From Corylus avellana (lineage: Eukaryota > Streptophyta > Magnoliopsida > Fagales > Betulaceae): 64,000 nt of DNA. Positions within the stretch are counted from its first letter, which is position 1. Every line of letters begins with the position of its first letter. The translations under genes were made by a program, and so were the position numbers. The notes under the pieces are model-generated. The model saw only the letters and a list, made by a program, of their open reading frames with translations, was not told the origin of the DNA and did not search any database. The DNA lies in NCBI RefSeq assembly GCF_901000735.1, contig NC_081542.1:15787577-15851576 (forward strand), in the 5' to 3' direction. Positions 44,390 through 54,619 of the stretch are shown here, piece by piece.

Positions 44390-47300
44390 AAGTAATCCTA
44401 TCAGCAGTAAGGCAACGATATATCCTCTTACCAGTAATCTCCACAAGAACATTTCCCATCTTTAAAATGGTGAAATCTACTAGCATCACGTACAATAATA
44501 TCTCGATTTTTGATCTCCGATATGTACTTTATGGCAACATGGCAATCACTGCATACACGCAAGTTCTTCATCACCCTTATAGGCACACCTGTAGGAGTGT
44601 TCAATAAAGCAAAAGCAATTGCCAACTTTTCACTATGGTTTGCCAAGTTGTATTCTTTCTCCTCATTATCCATGTCATGCAAAACAGCTCCTGTATCAGG
44701 CACATAACCACTCAACTTCATCTCAGATATTAACTCTTTCAGATACAAACCAATCTCCACCGATTGTGGATGGGATTTATCACCCGTGTAGAACTGGTGA
44801 ACTTCATTTTTCACTTCCAGCCAGCTTATACCTGGTTCCTTCTTCACCTTCCTATCTCTCATGGCTTTTCTCACCTCAGAAACATCCTGCCACCTTTTAG
44901 CAGAAGCATGAATGTTTGAAAGTAGCACATAAGGAGCTGACTCCAGAGGATAAAGCCTAATAACTTCCTCAGCAATCCTTTTTGCCATGTCTGCATTCTT
45001 GTGGATTTTGCAGGCAGATAGCAAAGTTTTCCATATGATAGCATCTGGTTTTATGGGCATTGATCTTATCATAGCCTCTGCTTCCTCCAAACAGCCAGAC
45101 CGACCAAGCAGGTCAACCACACATGTATAGTGTTCTAGTCTAGGTTTCAGTCCATATTTTTTAACCATCACGTCAAAGAATTCAATCCCTTTATCTTTCA
45201 GACCAGAATGACTACAAGCATATAGCAAGTTCAGGAATGTAACATCATTCACCTCCAACTCTTCTAGTTCCATACGTTCAAACAGTCTGATGGCTTCCTC
45301 TCCTTTCCCGTGAAACCCATAAGCAACAATCATAGCAGTCCACGAAACAACATCCATCTGTTCGCATTCCAAGAAAGCTTTCACGGAGTCTTCCAAACTC
45401 CCACATCTTGAATACATGCTAATTAATGAGGAAATCACAGCAACTACTGAACAAGCCCCAGCTTTGATTGCTTCAGCATGAATCTGTTGACCCTGTCCAA
45501 GTGTTGCCAGGTCCGAACATGCACTAATAACACTCACAAATGTAATCTTATCGGGTCCAAAACCTGCCATTTTCATCATATTATACTGCTCCAGCACTTC
45601 CTCAGAATGCCCATTTTGAGCTTTTCCCGCAATAAGCGTATTCCAAGCAACCACATTGCGAGTTGGCATCAACTTAATCACTTTCTCTCCTTCTTCTAAG
45701 CTTCCAGACTTCATATACATATGAGCCAAAGAACTCCCAACAACCAAATTTAACACAAACCCACATTTCACCACATATGCATGAATCTGCCGCCCTGCAT
45801 CACAAGCTCTCAACCCTGCACACCCCCTGAGCACACTTCCCAGAGTGAACTCATCAGGCAAAAACCCCAACTCGTGCATTTCTGAAAACAAACTCAGCCC
45901 CTGTTCATTAAACTCGAATTGGGTTAACCCCATGACCATCGCATTCCATGTCGCCACATTTCTCTCAGACATTTCATCAAACACCTTCTGGGCACTCTCC
46001 AAATTTCCACCTTGCACATACCCATTAATCAAAATGTTACAAGACATTATGTTTCTTTTAGACATATTATCAAACAGTTTCACAGCCGTTTGTAAATCTC
46101 CGATTTTGGAGTACATGTTGAGGAGGTGATTGGAAACAAACTTGTCTGAGGAACACCCAGATGTAATTATCATAGAATGGAGCTGTCTTCCTACTGATAC
46201 AGCCTTTGGGGGTATGCATGCCTGGACGAGATTAGAGAAGAGAGGTGGGTCTGAAAATATCTCAGATTTGAACCTCTCAAACGCTTCTTTTACGCGGCCT
46301 CTGGAGCAGAGGTTGTTGAACTCTTCTCTATATTTAGAGACAGAGTCGCTAAGTTTATAGGGGGTTTTGGCGGTGTTTGTGGAGAAAAAGAGTTTTGGGT
46401 TGTTCAGGGCACTGAGTAAGGAAGAGAAGCCGAGAGAACAGAGACAACACTTGCCCATACATTTGGTTTGCCTTCGCCCTTCTGTGAGCAGTGGAAACAA
46501 TGTTGAAGAGACAACACATCACCTATTAGAGACAGAGTCGCTAAAAGTTTTGGCAGTTTTGGCGATGTCTGTGGAGAAAAATCATTTAAATGAATTTTTT
46601 CTTTTTTCTTTTTTTTTTTTTTAAATTTAAAAAATCAATTATTAAATTTATAGACTTATATAAATTTCATGCAAATTTAATAATAAAGTTATTCATCCAC
46701 TATAAAAAATAATTAAAAAATAAATAAATTTTATCATTTTCTATTCGTATAAGGCATTGGGCGATGACAAATACAAAACTTGCCCTAACATGTGACCTGT
46801 CACTTGTGGAAACAAAGTTAAAAAATAAAAAATAAAAAAAAATAAAAAAGTGAATTTTGTAATAAAGACACATTACAATAGTTTGGATACTAATTGGAAT
46901 AAATTAATAATTCAATATGGAATTAGAATAATTTTAGATACTGATCGAAACGATTAATAGTTTGTTGTAGAATTAATTACAAATGCATTGATAATTTAGG
47001 ATGATGAAATGTAATTTTCTTTACCAAAAAAAAAAAAAATCTCTCAATGGTTTAGCAATTCAGTCTTGTTTTAGCTAGAGTGGCTATTATTTGTGTAATG
47101 AATAATGTCTATCGAAGAGATTCTAAATTGCATCTATGGACTACGATATTGTAATTTAAGAGCAATTGGCCCGGGTTGACTTATCAATAAATATATTTTA
47201 TGTTAAAAAAATAATAATAATTCAGTCAAAAGCAAGTCAATTGTCAACATTATAAAGGATGGCCTATGATTTTAAAGACGTAGCACCTTTAAAAACTTTA

Positions 47301-49020
47301 TTAGATATAACAAAATAAAATTTTGACCGTAAAATGAATCATCTCTATTTCATTTGACATGAAGAATATTTTCATCCAAAGTGACCTAAATTTTCTTGAT
47401 GTGTATGATTTATCCTATTTTTCTCACCACCTCGTTCTCTCTGTTGAAGTTGGGAATATGTCTTACCCATAATTGAAGCTACTTTTTTTTATTTTTTAAT
47501 CTTATTAGTAAAAACTTCATCCTTATCAAAGATTTTACCAAACCAACTCAAAGATCATCTCAGCTTGCTTAAGAAAGGAAAAGATGAAGGCGTATAGCAT
47601 TCCAAAATTATCAAGACAAACCCAAAGGACACCTACTATATGAATCCTTTTCTTTCTTTTTTTTTCTTTTTTCTTCTTTTTTTATCTTAGGTAATCAAAA
47701 TGGATCCATATTGGCCCATGGCAAACTCAAAATGCACTAGGGAAGCCGTCTCGAAAGTTATAAAATAAATAAATTAAATATAGGGAAAGTTTACTTTTCT
47801 AAATTTTCATCACTTTTGCAATTTTTTTTCAAAGTTCAAAAACTCTCAATTTAATGTATCGAACTTTAAAAAATTTGCAATATCATCCTTCTGTAAGAAT
47901 TTTCCATTAAACCCTAACAATGGGTGAGAAATTTCCAAAATACCCTTTTTAAAAAAAAATTAATCGTAATTTAAAGATAATGTTGTAATTTTATAAAGTA
48001 GGGCTATAAGGGTCATTTTATCCTTTTGAATGTTTGATTTAACTGCAAACCCTAATGGGAGGGGTGTGATTGCAAAAAATAAAAAGTTTGATACACTAAA
48101 TTAAGAATTTTTGAATTTAAAGAAAGAAATTGTAAAAGTAATGGAAGTTCAGAGAGTTGAGTGAAGTTTTCTTTAAAATTTATATCTATGAAAGGGCTAT
48201 AAGGATAATTTTGTACTTTTATAAAGTTAAGGAAGTTAAGTGAAGTTTTCTCTAAAATCTATATACTAATGGTAATTTAAGGACAATTTTGTAATTTTAT
48301 AAAGTTTACAGGGCTATAGGGGTCATTATCCTTTGAACGTTTGATTTAACCCCAAATTTTAACGGGGAGGGGTTGGATTGCAAAAAATTGAAAGTTTGAA
48401 ACATTAAATTGAGAGTTTTTAAATTTTAAGAAATATATTACAAAAGTGATGAAAGTAAAGGGAGTTAAGTGGAGTTTTTTCTAAAATCTATATCTATGAA
48501 AGGTAAATGCTTATGAGGGGGAAAACAAATTATGAGTGTTAATAGAGATCCTACAACTTTTACTACAAATTAACACAGCTATCCATATGACATTTATTGC
48601 GGTAGTTACTAAATAATTTAATTTACCTACCAAATTTTATTGCTTAATCTTTTCACTCATATTGTGCTACATTACACTAGTGGACTACAAGAAAAATTTG
48701 TAAGACGTTGTAATAGAAATTGTAGTACTTAGTATAGTACCCAAACATTTTTCAAAAAAGATATATCTAAAAAATGAGAGAAAGCAAAGAGAAAGAAAGT
48801 ACACACACTAAAATTATTTCAATAATGTTCAAGATCCATTTGTAGATTCTCGAATAAACTCTCACCTAAAAAAAAAAAATTCGAAAACTTATTAGAAACA
48901 AGAAGTCATGCATCATAGACAAAGTTTTTTTTTTTTAACTGGGTTGGAAGAATTTTCTTTAACCTAGTTTATAAAAGTGAGATGTGTCTCTTAACATTTG
49001 AGATGCACATATTTTTTTTA
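44390..49020. repeat. 4.6-kb duplicated block, copy B
   Basis: The partner of 38547-43182. It begins at the first base after the gap and runs without interruption into the CSLD5 upstream region. Confidence 0.95.
44428..46458 (-). CDS. DYW-class PPR protein, copy B (identical to copy A)
   Basis: The predicted 676-residue protein is identical to copy A, and reading frames on the opposite strand are identical too, so the nucleotide sequence is the same throughout. ATG is at 46458. All DYW features named for copy A are present. If the assembly is right this is a very young duplicate; if not, it is the same locus placed twice. Confidence 0.85.
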   Translation of the reverse strand: MGKCCLCSLGFSSLLSALNNPKLFFSTNTAKTPYKLSDSVSKYREEFNNLCSRGRVKEAFERFKSEIFSDPPLFSNLVQACIPPKAVSVGRQLHSMIITSGCSSDKFVSNHLLNMYSKIGDLQTAVKLFDNMSKRNIMSCNILINGYVQGGNLESAQKVFDEMSERNVATWNAMVMGLTQFEFNEQGLSLFSEMHELGFLPDEFTLGSVLRGCAGLRACDAGRQIHAYVVKCGFVLNLVVGSSLAHMYMKSGSLEEGEKVIKLMPTRNVVAWNTLIAGKAQNGHSEEVLEQYNMMKMAGFGPDKITFVSVISACSDLATLGQGQQIHAEAIKAGACSVVAVISSLISMYSRCGSLEDSVKAFLECEQMDVVSWTAMIVAYGFHGKGEEAIRLFERMELEELEVNDVTFLNLLYACSHSGLKDKGIEFFDVMVKKYGLKPRLEHYTCVVDLLGRSGCLEEAEAMIRSMPIKPDAIIWKTLLSACKIHKNADMAKRIAEEVIRLYPLESAPYVLLSNIHASAKRWQDVSEVRKAMRDRKVKKEPGISWLEVKNEVHQFYTGDKSHPQSVEIGLYLKELISEMKLSGYVPDTGAVLHDMDNEEKEYNLANHSEKLAIAFALLNTPTGVPIRVMKNLRVCSDCHVAIKYISEIKNRDIIVRDASRFHHFKDGKCSCGDYW

Positions 49021-49160
49021 ATAGAATGGACAAAGTTGTAATACATTTTCTTAAAAACTCATGTGCATCTCATATGTTATTAAAAAAAAAAAGACACATG
49101 TCATTTTTATAGATTAGATTGAAAGAAATTTCTCTAACCCAATTTGAAGAAAAACTGTCT
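48927..49160. mobile_element. Foldback MITE upstream of CSLD5
   Basis: The left arm AACTGGGTTGGAAGAATTTT is inverted against the right arm ...GAAATTTCTCTAACCCAATTT. Inner arms TGAGATGCACAT and ATGTGCATCTCA pair perfectly. It is the complete member of the family also seen at 4741 and 43091. Confidence 0.7.
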
Positions 49161-49329
49161 GAATTGTTTTTTTTTTAAGGTTAAAATTTTGAATTTTAAA
49201 ACCAAAAAGAATAGACTTTAAGGAGGACGGTGTTAAAAATATGAACTTTATTTGCTAAAAGCCCTAAACATCACTCTGACCCTACAAAGCAATAAATAAT
49301 ACCATTTGCCCCTTAAAACTTTTAGTTTA

Positions 49330-49527
49330 TTCGACCGTTGAAGTCGGGAAGCCGTAAGCTTTTTTGACTTTTTTCTTCAAAACATGGACCGGCCGTTTCA
49401 GTTAAAAAGCAACCGCAGGATCTCTCCTAATCCACGGTCGAGATCATTCGACCGTTGAAAAATTTAATCCTATCTGACACAAACCCCAATAATCCCTTTC
49501 TCACTCAGGATTCAAATTCGACCGTTG
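49330..49527 (-). promoter_or_regulatory. Cluster of AACGG (MSA-like) motifs upstream of CSLD5
   Basis: The 11-mer TTCGACCGTTG occurs at 49330-49340, 49447-49457 and 49517-49527. Its reverse complement carries AACGG, the core of the mitosis-specific activator element bound by MYB3R factors. A fourth core, GGCCGTTT, is at 49391-49398. All lie 250-450 bp before the CSLD5 start codon. The flanks match the full MSA consensus only partly. Confidence 0.5.
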
Positions 49528-49780
49528 CCCCAAAGTGCTTCTTCTTCTTCTTCTTTTTCTTCTTACTCATACTCTCTCATCCTCAAGTCTCTCAGCTACC
49601 TCTGCTGTTCACCACCTTTCACTTCAAAATCGAAAATTTTCCGTTTTTTGCGTTATGGGTATTTGAGGTTTTCTCTTTCTCTCCTTCCTTTTTGTCCATC
49701 TGCGTGCTTTCTTTCATATCATCCCAAGTGCATTTTCTCTTTCTTTCCCGGAAAGTGAAAGGGAAAAACTTGATTTTAAA

Positions 49781-52700
49781 ATGGTGAAATCGGCTTCCTC
49801 GCCGTCTTCCTCTCCAGTGACCATTACGGTGTCATCTGGAGGAAAAGTGGGAGGGATTAGAAGCATGGGGTTAACCAGTCCGGTACCGCGTGCTTCGGTC
49901 TCGAACAACCCCAATTCGCCGCTCAGTAGCCGAGCCAACCGGCGCGCTTCGAGCGGTGGAAAGTACAGCTCGATGTCAAAGGACGAGACCACCGCAGAGG
50001 AGGTGAGCTCAGAGTATGTGAGTTACACAGTGCATATGCCTCCCACCCCGGATCACCAGCCCATGTCAGCCTCTCAGACTAGTCTCGCCGGAGATGGAAG
50101 GAGTGCTGAAAAGCCCGAGAGAAGCTTCATTTCGGGTACTATTTTTACTGGCGGGTACAATTCGGTCACCCGCGGGCACGTGATCGAGTGCTCGATGGAC
50201 CAGGCTGAGCCGGTGGTGAAATCAGGACTAATTTGTGGGATGAAGGGTTGTGATGAGAAGGCGATTCACGGGAAGAAATCAAATCGGGGTTTGTGTGAAT
50301 GCGGGTTCAAGATTTGCAGGGATTGTTACTTGGATTGTGTGGGAAGTGGAGGAGGGAGGTGTCCTGGGTGCAAAGAGCCTTATAAGGATGCCAGCGATGA
50401 CGAAGATGAAGAAGATGATGAGGACGATGAGCCAGGGTCTGAAGCAGAGGACCAGGCCTTGCCATTACCTTCTATGGCAGAGTTCAAGCTCGACAAGCGG
50501 CTTTCCCTGGTGAAATCGTTTAAGGCACAACAAAACCATCCGCCGGATTTCGATCATGCCCGGTGGCTGTTCGAGACAAAGGGGACGTACGGGTATGGGA
50601 ACGCGGTTTGGCCTAAAGATGGGTACGGGTTCGGATCTGGGGCTAATGGGTTTGAAAACCCGCCGGATTTTGGAGAGAGAAGCAGGAGGCCTTTGACAAG
50701 GAAAGTTGGGATTTCTGCTGCAATTCTCAGTCCATATAGGTAAGTTTAACTCTGGATTACTCGGTTCTCTTCCATTCTTCTCAAGTATAATTTTTTACTT
50801 CGATGAAATATGCACGTTTCAATTAGTATTAGAAGATGGGTGATCAATTTTTATAAGTTTAACGGCTCTTCATTTCATAGATTACATATGGTGATTGTTT
50901 CAGTCTGGCTTGGTGTGCTGTTATGGCTATTTATTCTTTTGCTAAGTTATTTGTTTTCACTCTGTTTGTGATTGAAATCTGAATATCAAAAATTGGTACT
51001 TGTTTCTCTGCAGATTACTTATTCTGCTACGTCTTGTCGCCCTCGGATTCTTTCTTACTTGGAGGATTCGACACCCTAATCGCGACGCAATGTGGTTGTG
51101 GGGAATGTCCACTGTCTGCGAGCTCTGGTTTGCGTTTTCATGGCTTCTGGATCAACTCCCTAAGCTCTGCCCTGTAAACAGAGTCACTGACCTCTCTGTT
51201 CTTAAAGAACGATTCGAATCCCCGAACCTTCGTAACCCCAAAGGGCGGTCTGACCTTCCAGGGATTGATATATTTGTTTCTACAGCGGACCCAGAAAAAG
51301 AGCCTCCTCTTGTCACAGCAAACACCATTCTCTCCATCCTTGCCGTTGATTATCCAGTGGAAAAGCTCGCGTGTTACTTGTCGGATGATGGTGGAGCTCT
51401 GTTGACATTTGAAGCACTTGCTGAAACTGCCAGCTTTGCAAGAATTTGGGTTCCTTTTTGCCGAAAACACGGGATACAACCGAGGAATCCTGAGGCGTAT
51501 TTTGGGCAGAAGCGCGATTTTCTTAAGAACAAAGTACGACTTGATTTCGTAAGGGAGAGGAGGCGGGTGAAGAGAGAGTATGATGAATTCAAGGTGAGAA
51601 TAAATTCCTTACCGGAGTCTATTAGACGAAGATCTGACGCTTACAACGCGCACGAAGAGCTCCGAGTGAAGAAGAAACAGATGGAAATGGGGGGCAATCT
51701 TTCTCAACCCGTTAATGTTCCTAAGGCTACTTGGATGTCAGATGGTTCTCATTGGGCTGGAACATGGGCTTCAGCAGAGGCAGAACACTCAAGAGGGGAT
51801 CATGCTGGTGTTATCCAGGTAATTCTCTTCACATTAGATTTACAGAATTGCTCACGATTTTCTTTTCAAGCACTAAACTTTTGTCTTTCTCTGCAGGCAA
51901 TGCTAGCTCCCCCAAGTGCAGAACCGGTTTATGGTGCAGAAGCAGATGGGGAGAATTTGATTGACACAACTGAGGTTGATATTAGATTACCGATGCTGGT
52001 TTACGTGTCCCGTGAGAAGAGGCCGGGTTATGATCACAACAAGAAAGCTGGAGCCATGAATGCACTTGTGAGAACCAGTGCAATCATGTCAAATGGCCCA
52101 TTCATTCTTAATCTTGACTGCGATCACTACATTTACAACTCCTTCGCTCTCAGGGAAGGAATGTGCTTTATGCTTGATAGGGGAGGTGATAGGATCTGTT
52201 ATGTTCAATTCCCACAAAGGTTTGAGGGTATTGATCCAAATGATCGGTATGCAAATCACAATACAGTGTTCTTTGATGTAAGCATGAGAGCTCTGGATGG
52301 GCTCCAGGGTCCAATGTATGTAGGGACTGGCTGCATTTTCAGAAGAACTGCACTTTATGGGTTTAGTCCTCCTAGAGCCACAGAACACCACGGGTGGTTT
52401 GGTAGAAGGAAAATCAAGTTGTTTTTAAGGAAGGCCAAGGTGGCAAAGAAGGAAGAGGATGAAATAGCTTTGCCCATCAATGAGGATTACAATGATGTCG
52501 ATGATGATGCGGATATTGAGTCCTTGCTTCTTCCCAAAAGGTTTGGTAACTCTAATTCTCTGGCTGCGTCTATCCCAGTAGCAGAATACCAGGGAAGGTT
52601 GCTTCAAGATTTACAAGGGAAAGGCAAGCAAGGCAGGCCAGCCGGTTCTCTTGCAGTGCCTCGTGAACCTTTAGATGCTGCAACTGTGGCAGAGGCGATA

Positions 52701-53675
52701 AGTGTTATTTCTTGCTTCTATGAGGACAAAACTGAGTGGGGAAAAAGGGTGGGATGGATATATGGTTCTGTAACAGAAGATGTGGTAACTGGTTATAGAA
52801 TGCACAATAGAGGGTGGAGATCAGTGTACTGTGTTACCAAAAGGGATGCATTCAGAGGGACAGCTCCTATTAATCTGACAGACAGGCTACACCAAGTGCT
52901 TCGATGGGCGACAGGGTCGGTTGAGATTTTCTTCTCAAGAAACAATGCATTATTCGCGAGTCGCCGAATGAAATTCTTGCAGAGGGTTGCATATTTCAAT
53001 GTGGGAATGTACCCTTTCACATCCTTGTTTCTCATAGTCTATTGCTTCTTGCCTGCAGTTTCTCTATTTTCAGGGCAGTTCATAGTCCAATCCCTCAGTG
53101 TGACCTTTCTAGTGTTCTTGTTGGCCATCACCCTCACCTTGTGCATGCTAGCAATTCTTGAAATCAAATGGTCTGGCATCACTCTCCATGATTGGTGGCG
53201 AAACGAACAGTTTTGGTTGATCGGCGGAACGAGTGCCCATCCTGCTGCTGTGCTACAAGGATTATTGAAGGTTATAGCGGGAGTCGACATCTCATTCACA
53301 TTGACCTCAAAGGCCAACACTCCTGAAGATGGAGATGAGGAATTTGCAGATCTATATGAGGTTAAGTGGAGCTTCTTAATGATCCCTCCAATCACAATCA
53401 TAATGGTGAACATGATTGCAATTGCTGTTGGAGCATCCAGAACAATGTACAGCCAATTCCCTGAGTGGAGCAAGCTCATTGGAGGGGTGTTCTTCAGCTT
53501 CTGGGTGTTGTGCCATCTCTATCCATTTGCAAAGGGGTTGATGGGAAGGAGGGGAAGGGTTCCAACCATTGTCTTTGTCTGGTCTGGATTGCTCTCCATC
53601 ATTATTTCTTTGCTTTGGGTGTATATTAGTCCTCCTTCTGCCACACAGGATTACATGAAGTTCCAGTTCCCTTGA
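49781..53675 (+). CDS. CSLD5: Cellulose synthase-like protein D5
   Basis: Exons: 49781-50739, 51014-51818 and 51897-53675, joining to 1180 residues. CSLD proteins are GT2 processive beta-glycan synthases; CSLD5 works in cell-plate formation in dividing cells. The start [17 protein letters not shown] and [21 protein letters not shown] are CSLD5-like. A RING-like zinc finger ([13 protein letters not shown] ... CRDCYLDC ... CPGC) lies at about 155-205. After it come an acidic stretch ([12 protein letters not shown]) and two membrane helices (about 315-370). The catalytic region has LSDDGG (about 444), LDCDHY (about 662), VTEDVVTGY (about 881) and QVLRW (about 920), so all D,D,D,QxxRW residues are intact. 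Six C-terminal helices follow. Intron 2 is only 78 nt and stop-free in frame. The 5' UTR is CT-rich, and AACGG motifs lie upstream. Confidence 0.96.
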
Positions 53676-53948
53676 ATGAATGTCCTTCCTTGGCAGCTGT
53701 AAATCCAGTTGCAGCCAACAGAAATGAAGTTCCTCAGCTTCATGTTGTAGTTACTAGTTTTGTTGTTTTCACATTGAATGTTATTGGCTTGCACTCTGAT
53801 TCTTTCTTTCTTTTTTTCTAATACTCCTCTGTAATTTTGAATGGTAGTGGGTTGCCCATTTCATATTTCAAGGAGCTTCTGTTGTTATCTCTCTTCTAAA
53901 ACCATTAACAAATGATTTTATTATGTTCTGAGACTGATTTAGACAGAC

Positions 53949-54429
53949 AATTAACAGCACTGGGCAATCTCAAGCTTCATATAAATTGTATTGAGCATAT
54001 TTATAAATTGTTTTCCTGAATCTGTCGCTCTTACTGCATCAAGAGCAGGCAAAAGGGTAAAATCCTATAAAAATCTTCTTATGCTGAATTCCCCCACATT
54101 TTCTTCACGATCATCCCATTATCAATATTCAATGGTCTTTGTATAATTGCACATAACAGTCTTGCTCAAAGCATTGTCCTGTCCTCTGCAATTAACAGCA
54201 CTGGGCAATCTCAAGCTTCATATAAATTGTATTGAGCATATTTACAAATTGTTTTCCTGAATCTGTCGCTCTCACTGCATCAAGAGCAGGCAAAATGGTA
54301 AAATCCTATAAAAATCTTCTTATGCTGAATTCCCCCACATTTTCTTCCCGATCATCCCATTATCAATATTCAATGGTCTTTGTATAATTGCACATAACAG
54401 TCTTGCTCAAAGCATTGTCCTGTCCTCTG
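53949..54429. repeat. 241-bp tandem duplication after CSLD5
   Basis: AATTAACAGCACTGGGCAAT starts at 53949 and again at 54190, and the second unit ends at GTCCTCTG (54429). The units differ at only a handful of bases. The first unit begins about 270 bp beyond the CSLD5 stop and may lie in or just past its 3' UTR. Confidence 0.95.
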
Positions 54430-54610
54430 TTTTCTTGCAACTAGCTTTTGTGATGGCAGAAAAAGGACACTGAAAGGTGATAAGATTCTTGATCCATCTT
54501 GCCAGTGTCTTCTCAACTAGATGCCAAATTTGGCCATTCATGGCACTTCTCATAAGGTGCTCCATGCTTACAATCTCATCATACATCTTAATTTGGCATA
54601 TATTGCGCAT
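54407..54610 (-). pseudogene. Unidentified minus-strand ORF
   Basis: A 67-codon frame (MRNICQIKMYDEIVSMEHLMRS ... GQIWHLVEKTLARWIKNL) has good amino-acid balance. It overlaps the end of the 241-bp duplication. I do not recognise it. It may be a fragment of a decayed gene. Confidence 0.2.
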
Positions 54611-54619
54611 TGCATATGT

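Noticed and set aside
49455..49787. 110-codon ORF in the CSLD5 leader
   Set aside because: Driven by CT-rich 5' UTR sequence (Phe/Leu/Ser-rich); it overlaps the true start in another frame.
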